Shown here piece after piece: positions 31,347 to 43,761 of a DNA stretch of 64,000 nucleotides. Numbering within the stretch: the first letter of the stretch is position 1; the number at the start of each line of letters is the position of its first letter. The notes under the pieces were generated by a model. It was not told the origin of the DNA. It saw only the letters and a program-made list of their open reading frames with translations, and searched no databases. The DNA is from Lunularia cruciata (Eukaryota > Streptophyta > Marchantiopsida > Lunulariales > Lunulariaceae): NCBI GenBank assembly GCA_948567375.1, contig OX419759.1, positions 24,033,493-24,097,492 on the forward strand. The letters run 5' to 3'. The position numbers and the translations under genes were made by a program.

Positions 31347-32078
31347 TGTAATATTTTGAGTATAGGAGACCTTAAGAGAAACACAAACTTTCATACCCAA
31401 TACTCCTATGCTCCAAAGGAGAACCTTATCTTTATTATATAGTAAAGAGGATCTCTTCAAAAGAAGCTCCACCCTTGGATCAGATGCATGGATTGGTGAC
31501 ATGGCAGTGAGAGATACCCTTAGATCAGTTGCATGTTGGGTGACATGTCGGTTCTGGTCCTATCTGGTTGGTCGAACAAGCTTTGACTAGAGGGAATCTT
31601 TAGAGAATCTTCTTGTAAAAATCTCAAAATTGCATGGGTGAGGTACTATTGGAAAGCTCTCAATGAGACAAAAAAGGAGGAGAGACAGCCAGCCTTTTCT
31701 TTTGTTGGCGGAGAATTTGCACATTTCTGGCCTAACTCCTCCGTTTAGGTCTCCAGAATGGGCTATAAAGTTCAGACTATTTTTGGCTACTGCCCTATTA
31801 GTAGAATTATTCTTTTGGTGTTTCCTTTATCTGATCTACTTAGTCCATTATCTATAACATCCTTCCAAATGTTACCAAACCAATCTTCAACTCTAGATAA
31901 TATATCTAGCTATTGATATTACATTTCCATTTTGTCGTTTACTCTTGCTCTATTAGTAAAAGTACTCTTTTGGTGACTCCTCTATCTAATCTACCTAGCC
32001 CATCATACCTAACATCCCTTTAGATGTTACCAAGACAATTTTCATGTAAAGATAATATGTCTAGCTATTGGTAGTACA
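31347..32078 (-). mobile_element. BA-family solo LTR
   Basis: 732 bp, starting TGTACTACCAATAGC at 32078 on the minus strand and ending near AAATATTACA at 31347. It carries the family subrepeats and the promoter-distal region with tttattatatag. Flanks atatg and atggg agree at three of five bases, a weak TSD. No internal element sequence is attached. Confidence 0.75.
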
Positions 32079-32280
32079 ATGGGAGACTCATCTTATACTA
32101 TTGATCAATACCTTACCAAAAATATATGAATCTTAAAGGAAGTCTATTCATATCCTAATTAAGTTGAAAAATTTAAGGTCTACTATAGGAAGAGAGAAAC
32201 AAATTCTAAGTAGACATATCTTTACTTTTGTCATCTGCCAAGATAGCTTGTAGCAGTAAGGAGAACTTTGAGTCCACTAG

Positions 32281-32344
32281 GTGAAGTAAATGCATAAGGA
32301 TCTTGGTATATATATATAACAAGATCCTTATGCCTTTACTTCAC
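32281..32344. repeat. Near-perfect hairpin with 25-bp arms
   Basis: The left arm 32281-32305 (gtgaagtaaatgcataagg...) and right arm 32320-32344 are reverse complements at 24 of 25 positions, with a 14-base AT loop. The size would suit a small MITE core or a short fold-back RNA; no function can be assigned. Confidence 0.85.
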
Positions 32345-32355
32345 TTTATATATAG

Positions 32356-32420
32356 TAGTCCTTCTAAATTTCTTGGTAGTCCTTCTAAATTCTTATGGTA
32401 GTCCTTCTAAATTTTTTGTG
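32356..32420. repeat. Three tandem ~21-bp units
   Basis: TAGTCCTTCTAAATT occurs three times in a row with short variable ends (tcttgg, cttatgg, ttttgtg). It follows the hairpin immediately. Confidence 0.85.
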
Positions 32421-33539
32421 CTAAAGAATAAAGGGTAATCATCACAAGATTGAAATTCTATTGAAATTATTCCTATAAGCAAGAAGATAAGGCTTAATAC
32501 ATAGACAAAGGATGGAATATATAGAAAAAAATTGTAAATAAAAAAGAGAAAACAAAGAAAGGATAAAGAATAAAAAAGAAAACAAAGGAGAGATGTGAGT
32601 AGGGACTATTTATGACTAAAAGAAATCATCCCTTTCCTAAACTTTGTTCCACACTTAGAGTCAATCACCACCACAAATGTGTGCCTCTTGCAATCCCATT
32701 GCCCCTCAAATAAAGTCTATAAATCTATTGCTCATTCTTGATCCTTAACTCCATCCCAAGAAACATCAAAACTTGAAATCTTCTTCCCATAATCACCTTA
32801 TCACCACCCTCAAACCATATATAGAGTGTTTGGACTTGACTTAGAGAAAGGAAGCAATAAGAAATCTATTTTCCAATTGTACAAGCTAGCTATAATGAGT
32901 CAATGGATTTTCTTATTACCTCCTTTCCCAGGTAAAGGAAGAAATGAACTCTCTAAAGTTTGGATTAGATCAACTTGAAGTACTCTATTACAGTCTCAAA
33001 TTCTGCAATTTTGTGGTAGATCTCAAGATTTTCCTCAAAATTGGCTAATACACGTAGTTATAGCAAGCTTCTATAAGGGTAATGTGATAAATTTTCCATG
33101 TATCTTCAATCTAGTTATAAAAGACCAAAGACTAGACTTGACTCCCAATTAGGGTCAAGAACTCAATAATTGATAATAGAATTCAAATTCCTTATTCCTT
33201 ATTCAAATGTGACGGCACCCACATCTATCCATTTGCATCTCATACATGATATTTCCATCATGTTTTCCCATCCTCAATCCTCATAAATTTCCCTAAAGGT
33301 GTATCTTACACATTTTTTTGAGATAAAACTTGGTTGCTATCTAATGTAAATGGGCTACAATACTAAGTCAACAACTCTAAATTTGGATGTCATGCAAATG
33401 TATAACGTTGAGTGCATGTCCTGACATTGTGATCAAGCTCTTTGTAGGTGTTCCATAATCTGACATGTCTTAGCATTGATGCTTGCACCACCATTTCAAA
33501 CTATGAAGTTCACAACAAGTTGAAGTTATAACTTCTCTA

Positions 33540-35200
33540 CTCTGACTGCCTTGTAAACCTAGATGTTTTCCTCTTGTTCATTGAATGGATGGATTTTCCA
33601 ATGCAAAAGCCATGCTCAAGAGTTGATTCTACATATACTTTTTTTGATTTGATGCCAACAGATGATATGTATACTCTATTTCTTGGAATACAAGTCGATG
33701 AGTGCTTGAATGACCATTCCTTTTGTGCATAATCAATGTCCAAAGAGGTTCCAGATTCACAAGATGCCACATCAGATGGAAGTCATCCAAAGAAGTGTTT
33801 ACTTTAGCTCTAGTTCTAGAAGTATGTAATGGCTGCATGGAATTCCCATTGTGGTTGTGAAAACCTTTGAACATGAGTTAGTACTACGCAAGTCATCTAC
33901 AAGATATTTAGAAGACTTGAAACAACTTGAATTGCTTCAAAGACCTCTTTAAGAGCATAAAATGAAATACAAAAAATGATCCTACAAAAGAACTACCCTT
34001 GTTGGTATTCCACAATAACTCTAAGTTCCTAGAATATGGTTTCACAAGTTCATTAGTGCTCCCAACTCAATGTGAAGAGTTCCATTAAATATGACCAAAC
34101 AACATTGGCACAGCTTTAGAAGAATGATATCCAATCATCATTTGTATCAAACCCTAAACCCTTCCACAATAACTCTAAGTTCCTAGAATATGGTTTCACA
34201 AGTTCATTAGTTCTCCCAACTTAATATGAAGAGTTCCACTAAAGATGACCAAACAATATTGGCACAACTTTAGAAGAATGATATCCAATCATCATTTGTA
34301 TCAAAGTACTTTTTTGGAGTTGGCAACCACATTCTTCTCAAGATGTTAGATATAGAGCAAATGCTTGGAAGTTGGAAATGCAAATGGTAGCATGTTTATC
34401 AGTGCAAGTTCTCAATCTACCATGATTTTTCTATGGTTTGACTTCAAACATGACCACAATTTGATCCAAAACACACCAATAATCATTATTTTTTCCTCTT
34501 AGTTGAATGCAACTACCACAATAAAAGATGTGTTGAATCTGGCATGCCAATCATGTACAACATTCAAAACCGATTGATCTTGTAAGTACAATCCATTACC
34601 AATGCATATGGATAGGGATTGCTAATTGAATGCATCCCAAATGAGCAAAGAAGAGATGAGTGACCTCATTGGCTAATTTGTATTTTTAGGTGTATTGATA
34701 GTTGGCTTCTCAAAGACTATCTATTTGAGCAAGAATTGGTGGCCAGCCTATAGTTGTTGCATTTGCATTCAAAGTTGTTCATCATATATTGTCTTTGAGG
34801 TAGCCAGCATGGTAGGATCTTGCTTTTGTAAAGCTATTAATATATTCTTTGCGAGCAACCCCTATAGCAACTATTTGTTGAGTCAATGCATGTTGCTTAG
34901 ATTGAAGATGGCATGCCATTGCATGGCCAAAGAGATTGGTTGAAGGTTTGTGGTTGTATTCTCCATTCCAAAAAATTGACATGCCACCATCCATCAAAAG
35001 TCATACATAGAGCTTTCAAAATTCATACATAGAGCAAAAAGGGCAATCAGGCAAACATGTTGCAATTTGATGACAACATTAGGATCTTGTGGGAGCCTTC
35101 AAAGTGTCATAGTGTCCACAAAAATCACACTTAATGACATTAAAATTTATTTGCATATCAAAGCATCATGATGTGACTTCATACCCTTTTTTGTGTGCAA
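33540..35200 (-). pseudogene. FAR1-type Mutator-like transposase relic (MULE 1)
   Basis: Order on the minus strand: a FAR1-like zinc segment near 35135-35040 (KCDFCGHY, then CPFC), then the frame 34997-34782 with NGEYNHKPSTNLFGHAMA, the usual FAR1 DNA-binding end. The MULE core begins near 34605 with ALVMDCTYKINRF, whose Asp codon is at 34591-34593. It continues, after frameshifts, with SNHRKIMVD*ELALIN, FPTSKHLL and HLEKNVVAN at about 34420-34300. Downstream, DTNDDWISFF and a C-terminal part to 33540 remain. The enzyme would cut and paste DNA flanked by long terminal inverted repeats. Stops, shifts and a 154-bp internal duplication make it dead. I could not find the TIRs. Confidence 0.82.
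34008..34306. repeat. 154-bp tandem duplication inside MULE 1
   Basis: Units 34008-34161 and 34162-34306 are close copies (ttccacaataactctaag...). They duplicate the transposase segment encoding DTNDDWISFF, so the duplication happened within the coding region. Confidence 0.88.
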
Positions 35201-36540
35201 AAGCTCAAATACTTTGACACATTGCAACAGGGGAATTGTACAAAGATGGAGGAGGGGCAACATGATAGAAGTATTATACTTGAGCTACAAAATGATGCAT
35301 ATGGATACTAGAGCAATTGAACAAAGAATTGCACATGGTACTACAGCAGTAAGGGCCACAAGTGGCACATGAGGGGAGTGATGTTAGTGACATGGAAGGT
35401 GAATTTAGCACTGTCTTCTTCCTTTTAGCTAGATTTGGAGGTGAATTGGTTTTAATAAGAATTAACATTATTGCTCCTTCATAGCTAGCAAGCCGAGCTA
35501 TCTACATTCTCCTCTTTTCTACATTCTTGACATTCTCAAACCATAAACCCTTCCTCTCTAGTCCACATGGGGTTTCATTTTTGGAATTTATAGGAGAAGT
35601 GCACCTCTAATAAGCTTCTTGTAAATAATTTTATGGAGTTTTGTAAAGAGAATTCACTTTATTCATGAAAAAATCTATAAAAATTTAGTGTTTAGTTTAA
35701 ATCTTGATTTCAAGTGCAAATTTTGTGCCATATGTTGGAGGTTTATGGTCTACATGACCTCTCATAGACCATAAAATTTTATGGATAACACAACCTATTA
35801 ACCTTTAGAGGGTTATGGGAGGTGCTCCCATAAAAAATAGATACTATCCACTCACATCTCATGACAATAGGGTGTTTCAAGAATTGCAAGATGGGAATTT
35901 GACATTCCCATAAAAGCTCCTTAGGTTTATTTACAAGGTCCCATACCCAAAATAGGTACATTTCTGAAACCTACCATATTGAGATGTTTTTTTGTAGTTA
36001 AGTATCATGGACCATCCAAAGCTTGTAAAAGCTTATGGGTCATGTTTTCTTTCACCATTGACATTTCAGAAGGCTATGGGAGTTTTTTACAAAAGACTAA
36101 TGGATTTTCTTTTCATACCCCATTGCACTTTCCAAGGTCTCCCATAAATTTCTTGTACAATAATTCATGGTTGCTAAAAAGTGATTCTTGAATGCCCTAA
36201 TCTATGGAACATCCCCATAAACAACATTTATGGATGAGAAAATGTCCTAATTGAAACCCCATTTGCTTCACCAATTGCTCACTATACATCATGTATACAT
36301 ATTTGTTGAAATCTATAATATTTGGATTTAGTCAACCTGGTAGGCTCAAATGTCATCCTATAGCTTACTACCTATTATCTCTACCACCCTATCAATTACC
36401 TAATCATTTTCTCACTAATATGCACATCCGCTAATTGTTAGCTAATCTGCTTAAAATCTACACATCCTAATATTTGCACAATTGTGTTGACCTAATTGTA
36501 AAGATGAAGTTGTAAGGCTATATTTGTAGGCATCAAGGCA
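35201..36540. other. No gene seen; possible 5' flank of MULE 1
   Basis: AT-rich, with recurring short words such as cccataaa and ttatgg at 35750-36240. No terminal inverted repeat could be matched across the transposase. Frames here look random. Confidence 0.4.
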
Positions 36541-38490
36541 CTCTTAGATATCCATATGGAGTGAATCATCCCTTAGGTGGATGCTAAGAATGCTTTTAAT
36601 AGTGTCTCTTAGACATCCATCTTTAGAGAGCTTAGGGAAGCTGGTGGACCTTTGGCAAGTCTTATTCCTTTTGTGTGATCATTCTATGGCTCTCTTGTTT
36701 CTATTTACTACCATCATGGATGGTCATAGGAGAGAGTCACCATCTTGGAATCAATTTTTGGTACATGGTAGGGAGATCCTTTAGGGGACCTTTACTTGCC
36801 ATGGCTCAGTTTAGAGCTACTTAGTATTATCTACTAATTTGGCCAAGCTAGGTTGTATATTTCTCTCCTTGGTAGACAATACACACAACATGAGCCCCAT
36901 AGATCAAATTAGGGAGGCCTTTGATCACTTGACTACCAAGCTACATCTTGTAAGCTTGATAAGAAAGGTGTCAAAGTGTAGAGCATGGTCCCCTTTAGGT
37001 ATTCCTCCCTACTTGGAGCTTCTAAAGGGATGTATCACATCTACAAATGGACTCTATATTCTTGGAGTGCTAGTAGGACATAAGGATTTTGTCACATGCT
37101 TCTTAGATGTTGCCCTTGTAGATGATTTTGTCCATGTGGATGACCTTCCTCTACTAGGAGATCCGCATATGGCAAACGGTATATTCTCCACTAGCATTGC
37201 CTATTGACTAACTTACCTTCTTTGCATAGTTTCCTATTCCTTAACCGTCCTATCACATTTGACAACTTTCGATAGGAGGATTACGGACGTCTTTGGTGAT
37301 ATCATTAGACCAAGGACATGTGAGTGTGTGATAGGAGACTTGGCGTGTAGACAAACATCTCTACCAATCTCATCTGAAGGGGTAGGCATATTATTTATGG
37401 AGGAGATAGCACCTAGTGCATTTTTGGGTAGTTGGGCTCTCTTGGCATCCTTCTCTTCCTCCCCTTTTTGTGGTTGTTGATATGCCAATTTTGGAGACAT
37501 ATGTGACCAAGGTGGAGGAAGGACACTTTTCTCTCCAAATTTTATTGTGGCATATGAGAGATGGTCTACCTCCATGGGCATGGAAGAACCTTCCATCCTT
37601 TCCTTCACTACAATTAGATTCGATTAGAGGTTAGCAGTCATCCTTGATGGAACAACAATGTCAACATATGCTACATTCTCTCTTAGTTGACCATCCATTC
37701 CTTGGACCACTAGAGAACATCTTTGCTCTTGCTCAAACATGGGTCCAGGCTCTTGGATCCAAGCTCAATTGTGCATTAGGGCATTTTGACTTGCATCGGC
37801 TACTTTCTCTACAACAATGAAGCTCCACTTAGTTTTGGTCCACTTGTCTATATCTTCATTACTCACTTGTGAGTGTGGTTCTACACTAGATGCGACAACG
37901 GTCCATATGACATGGTGTCCTTTTGGAGGATAGAGGATATCTACCCATGCTGCTATCAGGGATATATTGTTTGCTATGGCACAAGAGAGTGGATACCTTG
38001 CTTGGAGGGAGTGCTCATATGCTTGTAGACAACATGTGTCAAAGCATACTTATACTTGGGCCAAGATAATCAAATGATAGTGGCAGATGTTGTAGTTACA
38101 AACCCTATGGGTGATGTAGTTTTGGAGGGAGTGATTACTCATCCCCTTGGATGGGCGGTGAGCAGAGTAGCAGCACACAAGGTCTCCAAGTATAGGGGTA
38201 TGCAGTGAGGTCACCTCTTTGTTCCTCTAGCCTTGGAGTTGTATAGAGGTATGGAATAGAGTGCAACACATTTGTTAGAGAGTGCATGAGAGCTTATCAT
38301 ATTAGACGTCTAGGGTATCATTCTCACTCTAATACTTTGTAGCATACTTAGACAATGTGTGTCATTGCTCTATAGAGAGCATTAGCTGGTGCAATCCAGA
38401 GGAGAGCAATCACACTAGGTGATGTTTCTTCAGATTCTCCAATAGTTTATAGACTTTCCGACTTGCATAGCTTAGATATCTTAGGTGCAA
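36541..38490 (+). pseudogene. Non-LTR-type reverse transcriptase with C-terminal nuclease-like domain, decayed
   Basis: From 36569 the translation reads VDAKNAFNSVS, RELREAGGPLASLIPF, SFYGS and GDPLGDL, the palm motifs of LINE-type RTs. The catalytic pair, expected as A-D-D, reads V-D-N (LSLVDNTHN near 36875). The frame 36839-37207 continues with KVSKCRAWSP, YILGVLVGHKDF and LPLLGDPH. 37259-37480 has CRQTSLPIS and FLGSWALLASF. Beyond 37890 the pieces HAAIRDILFAMAQESGY, MIVADVVVTNP and VSKYRGMQ, then FVPLALELY, look like a PD-(D/E)xK-type nuclease fold, an inference. Frameshifts and stops are many. An unusual plant retroelement type that I cannot name further. Confidence 0.7.
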
Positions 38491-38640
38491 TTAAGCAGAT
38501 TTCTCATATCTATACTATTGGGGCCTAGTCCCATTTTACCTCTTTTGTCTTTCCCTTGTATGGCTTGATGTGGTCTTCCCATCCTTCTTGTTTGCTACAC
38601 GGTCTCCTTTTCTCACTATAGAGAGGTCAACACAAATGTG
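38491..38640 (+). repeat. 3' tail of the RT element, copy 1
   Basis: agatttctcatatctatact, tattggggcctagtccc and ggcttgatgtggtcttccc follow the coding part. The same words recur at 39660-39815 and, inverted, at 40275-40620, which makes this the shared 3' end. Confidence 0.7.
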
Positions 38641-39659
38641 TAGATGGTTGGATACACGGATTCAAAGTGTGGATTATGTTGATGTCTCTAAAATGTGAAA
38701 TTTGATCCACCTGATCTACTCGACCGCAATCTCAAATCCCGCGATGTTGCTGCAACTCTCGACTAACTCAGATTCGGAATATAGCCATGTCCTCATCGTA
38801 CTCTTGTGTTATCTGTGAAAATATAATGATTTATGTACATATACTATTGTTCTGTTTCTGTTGGAACTCTCTCGTTCACCAGTCTTGCAGTTTTCTCCAA
38901 CGGCATTGTTAGAAAATGAAGTCTTTTCAGTCCCGCAATGTGTAGACACCACAAAGCGCTAAAATTGAATGAGGCTATAAAGAACATGAAGTCCTTTCGT
39001 AAAAGTATATTGGGACAGTCTGTAGACCACCACATAAGCACTAAATTTAATGAGCTATAAAGACGATTATGTCTAACTTTTGCGGAAACGTGAATAAAGT
39101 GTGTGTCACATTAAGGGGACATTTTACGAAGGAGAAATAAATTTATAAAACTTCGTAAATTTCTATGCGTCACATCTAGACGCACCTCTAATATTTTAAG
39201 AGAATGACACGTAAATCGTGTTATGGAATAGCCACGGAATTCGTAACTGCCCAGTTGAAACTTCTGAATATTAAAACTGTGCTAAGTAATTGGAGTCTCC
39301 TCTACAGAAGTCATTCCTCTGCAGAGACGTAAGCCGACACACCAATTACGATTTGTAAACAATGCATGATATTGAATTGTTCAATATCGGCTCTTCTCTC
39401 TCCGGGTAGTCCAGAAGAGGAGGAGCCTGAGATAGTGAATGTTGACTTGGATCAGTCTAGCATTGAGAATCTATAAAGTGCTGAATCGTTAACGGTAGAT
39501 TACTTTGTTTTCTGTTTCTTCCACTTGGTTTGCCTTGTTTTTCTCTCTCGGGTACCTTCGAGGCTGCTTCCTTGCTTCGCTTTTGTCTAAACTCGTCGTG
39601 ACAGTTGGGGTCTTGCGCTCTATGTTTCCTTTTGCACTTGTTGACATTTTGGTTTCGTG
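38641..39659. other. No gene seen (left part of the low-repeat block)
   Basis: Sequence texture changes near 38700: the plant-repeat words of the left part vanish. No long frame or family match on either strand. Confidence 0.5.
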
Positions 39660-39815
39660 TTAGGATCTTTTAGGTGTCGTAGGTAGATTTCTCATACCGA
39701 TACATTTGGAGTTCAACCCATTTTACTACTTCTTATGTCTCGTTCTTGTTCAGCTTGATGGGTTTTCCATCCCTCTCTCTTGTGATTACGCTTTCATCTT
39801 TTTCTTTTCTGGTTA
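39660..39815 (+). repeat. 3' tail of the RT element, copy 2
   Basis: gtagatttctcataccgata, cccattttactac and cagcttgatgggttttccc match copy 1 in order. No RT coding part precedes it, as for a 5'-truncated insertion. Confidence 0.65.
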
Positions 39816-40274
39816 AGTCCTCTGTGTCTCCTGCGCTTGGTAATGCTAGGTACTCTTTTTCCTTCTTTTTGGGGTATTTTATATATAACAATGTTGTCCG
39901 CAAAGTCAAAAATTTAATTGTAAACTCGCAATACGGATAGTTAGTCCACACGGGGTAGAAGTTATTCCACTAGTTTCGCCAATTTCACGCACACATCCAA
40001 AACTAGCCCTATGTGAGTTATCAGCAAATTTGCCCAGGAACCTTCTCTGCCCCAAGAGTAAACTTCTCACCGTCGTTTGCACTTTCAAGTCTCTCATCAA
40101 TTTTTATCATATTCTCTTGAACAGGTTCATTGCATTCTCAACTTAGACCCAGTTTAATTCCAGATTATTATTTTTGCCTTCTCGTCAATTTCATGCGAGT
40201 TTATGAAAAGACTCGCTTCTACTTGGCGAATGGCGTTAATATATAACATATTTTCGAATTTTATTTCGCCAGTC

Positions 40275-40620
40275 CTTTAGGTTTAGGGGATAAAAGGCGA
40301 TTGCGTAGAGAACAGGAAGGATGGGAAAACTCCGTCAAGCCGTACAAGGAGGAGACGAAAAAAGTAAAATGGGGCTAGGCCCCAATAGAGTCTATATGAG
40401 AAATCAAGTTGATGTACTCTTGTTCGACGCCAAATTCCAGCTGCGGAGTAACACGTTAGAGCAGGACGGAGTAACCGTGCGAGGCAGACGAGATGGATAC
40501 CTGTCTTATGCAAAGTCAGAGGAATTGGCGATAATTTCGAGCGATGCTGCATTGACCGCATCACTACGCGGTAGCGTGGCTCAGGATCTATTTTACGAAT
40601 ATTCCGGTTAGATTTATTGG
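40275..40620 (-). repeat. 3' tail of the RT element, copy 3 (inverted)
   Basis: On the minus strand: tgatttctcatatagactc, tattggggcctagcccc, ttttacttttttcgtctcc and ggcttgacggagttttccc, in the same order as copy 1, plus some upstream coding-like text. The plus-strand 96-codon frame at 40321-40611 is the antisense of this copy. Confidence 0.7.
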
Positions 40621-41017
40621 ACATCCTCTACAGAAATTATATCATCCTCTCTGGATTGGACAAACAGGAGATCCCAGCCAGCACTTTTGACTTGAACCAA
40701 GGAGAAAAGGCGGTCACATTGAACACAAGAAGGATCGGAAGACCCCATCAGCAGTTTTGACTTGAACCAAGGTAGATTTAAAGATCTCAGACACGTACAG
40801 TACGAGAAACGTGCCAATCTGGATGATTAAGACCTCAGTCTATCAATCTCTTATTCTACTATCGGCGATGAGAACAAACTCTAGGATCCAACACTAAAAT
40901 GAGATATTTTTGTCATATATGGAAATGCTATAGAGAGAATATCAAGTGGATAAGTCTTTGTTACGAGTATTAATTTATGCTTTGGGTATAATATCTTGTT
41001 TTGATTTATTCTAATTT

Positions 41018-41053
<36 letters not shown>

Positions 41054-43314
41054 TCATAAAGAATTTATACTAAAATAAAAGTATACAAGTAAGTAACTAA
41101 ATTATTTTTTAATTTATCTAAAATAAAAATTTTTATTGTTCATATTTTATACTTATTTTGTGTCAAATCCTTAAATGGTACAAAACTGGTATGGTTGGAT
41201 TATCTTCATGAAGTAAAAACTATTTCAAGAATAACATGAATTAAAGTAAGCTCTAAATAAGTTTAGTGCGAATACATTGTCATTATCAAATTCAATTAAT
41301 ATTGAAAATAGTGGACAAAGGGTTGCAAATTCCTTATCATTTATCATCCAACTTTCTATGTAAAAATCTAAATATCCAGCAGAACACACATGGTGTTCAC
41401 TTTGTAGGCTCGGTTTCTAAATACACACCCTATATCTCACTCATTGAACTCAACGTGCTCTTGTTGTTGAGAATCAACTCGTTCCCAGTCACAAAAGCTT
41501 CAGTTATTTCGGGCGGAAGGTCGGGACTAAATAATATGCCATGAAGGACAAAAGAAAAAGAATCCCAACGCAAAGATGTAATTAGCACGAACCTCAATAG
41601 AAACCCAGAAACAAAAGACGCAGTATATACTGTGGTAAGTACTGGACTTCACTTGATACCATAGAGCAGAATGGAACTGCTGCACTATAATCTGGCCACA
41701 ACAGTAAGAACACAGTAAGAACACAGTCTGAATACCAACTTGAAGCCCTGTTGACTCAATCCCGAACAAGTTTGGTGTGCAACATCTTGAGTTAAAAGAT
41801 GGTGTAAATAGAATCGTGAAATTGTAAAAACCATCGTTCAACTGTTGGACATGCAGAACTAATATTTGTATGTAAGTATTTCAAAACGATGTTCCAGGTC
41901 ACTTACTCAATGTCTACTAACTCAATGTCTAATGTATACGCATAGCCTTCTCTTGATTTTGTCAATATATTACCTAAAGTACGAGATATATATTATTTGT
42001 AAAACACCAAATAGTCGAACATTGGAAGTTCAAGTTTTTCAGTTGTCTACAGTAAACATTAATAGTAAACGCTTTGTTGAGAAGAGCTTCGTACGCTAAA
42101 CACAAGACATGGTTTACAAAAGTTAATTCAGCTTCTTATTGTTGCTACATTGCATACATCACTAGTAACGAAAACACTTGGAAAAGACCAAATCAGCATA
42201 GATAGTAAACCTTGGGTTTGAAAGGAAGAAAAATAATAAACGACACAGTATATATCGACACGGCAAACACCGGAGAAGATGACTTTACTTTTCCTTTTCT
42301 TCATTGGTTCAGCTTCACCAAACACAGTTATTCAATATTCGAGAAAACAGAATATTATGCCGTCTGAAGTGTCGTTGACTTATAATTGGGAATCAATCTA
42401 GAAGGTCAAGATTCAAAGTAGAATCGTAAGCATTCGTCATTGATGTTTACTCTCTTCTACTTCAACTCTCTAATACATACGCATGCATATGTATGGTGTC
42501 GGTTGCAAATTGGTACACGGAGTAAGATTTAAATAAAGTAGGAGACAAGTAGTTACTCAAAAGTGGTACCAAACTTCTTGTAGGTAAATAAAATAATATC
42601 TAATAAAAAATTTTTAAACATTGCTGTAGTTAATTGAGGTCTTAGATATGGTGAAGGTAGCCAAGAGTATGGTGTATATTCGGCAATGCTGATAGCAGCA
42701 ATTATGAATAGTAGCTTTTGGTTAACTAACATACTTGATGAATCCTCGTCTGATCGGAAATATTAGTTTAGCTGAGCAGACATAATTTCGATGCACATCT
42801 TCTAGTCGAAGTCCTTAGTTTATTAGCTATTTCAGTAGCGATTCTCTCCAGAACGGTGTTGCTGGAGCAAAATCTGTTTCATGAAATTTCTGCAGAACGG
42901 TATTTTCCAAGACTCTACCTTATGCAGTTTCGCCTCTCCCTTTTCCGCGCCGTAAAGGTGACGTTAGGATTTTGATTTCGGGGCATAACAACATTCTCCG
43001 CATTGACGTTGGGCATATTATAGGAGAGAATTGGTCAAGCTTATCACTCAAAACGTTTGACTTTTATTTGACCTCAATGCAATCCTTGCAAAATTTTGGC
43101 AACATATCGTCAGCACATTCTTTGTATGTCCTGAACTGTAAATTGCATGCACAATTTATACCTATATTTATTTACATTTATATTATATTGACATTGTACG
43201 GAGTCAAAACGGTTTGATGTGGACGCCAGGGACACCTCAGATCCTTAAGTTACCTAATTTTGCAGAGAAAGTTAAGAGCTGTTTTAAGTATTATAGCGCA
43301 CCAAACGAGAATAC
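40621..43314. other. No gene seen (low-repeat block)
   Basis: Mostly AT-rich, with an AT dinucleotide run at 41019-41050. A short duplicated phrase (acttgaaccaagg at 40690 and 40752) is present. Frames are short and codon use gives no support. Confidence 0.5.
41019..41050. repeat. (AT)n microsatellite
   Basis: About 16 AT units in a row. Confidence 0.95.
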
Positions 43315-43440
43315 GTTCTTATTAAAGAAGTTGTTGAGAAAGTGCATGATGCTATTTGCGTATTACACTAGGGTAGAGTTCCTGTTAAAGACGTTGTTGA
43401 GAAAGTGCATGATGCTATTTGCGTATTACACTAGGGTAGA
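43315..43440. repeat. 63-bp exact-multiple-of-three tandem duplication
   Basis: Units 43315-43377 and 43378-43440 differ at only a few bases near the start. Both sit inside the 87-codon plus-strand frame 43214-43477, giving two copies of a 21-residue block (LLRKCMMLFAYYTRVE part). Another frame gives KEVVEKVHDAICVLH then stop, so the coding phase, if any, is uncertain. Confidence 0.85.
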
Positions 43441-43761
43441 GGCTCTCACCGACAACAAGTTAAATCAGACTTATTAATAAGGTAGATAATTATTGAACTC
43501 CAGTGTTTTTTTTCTATTTTATAAACTCTTTACTTGTGGTGTATACGCATAATGTAGAATGCCCACATGATAGCCAAGTTGGTTTGGCAACTGCTACTAT
43601 CACATTCATGTTTAGTAATTCAGCCGTTACGATCATATACGATGAAATTTGAAGCTTCACTCATCCTTCGTAGTCACTTGATATACAAATCGAGACCGAA
43701 ATAAAAACCTGTCCAGTGCATTCTCGAAAGGCCAATACAAAGTCCTCATAGGAATGAAAGG

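Larger units (their letters stand above)
32079..33539. other. Gene-free AT-rich stretch
   Basis: No coding similarity seen. It contains a hairpin at 32281-32344, a three-copy 22-bp repeat, and A-rich sequence at 32520-32600. Confidence 0.5.

Noticed and set aside
40321-40611. 96-codon plus-strand frame that looks like a small gene
   Set aside because: It is the antisense of the inverted RT-element tail at 40275-40620, which aligns with 38491-38640.
41019-41050. AT run as a possible origin or promoter
   Set aside because: A plain AT microsatellite with no gene start beside it.
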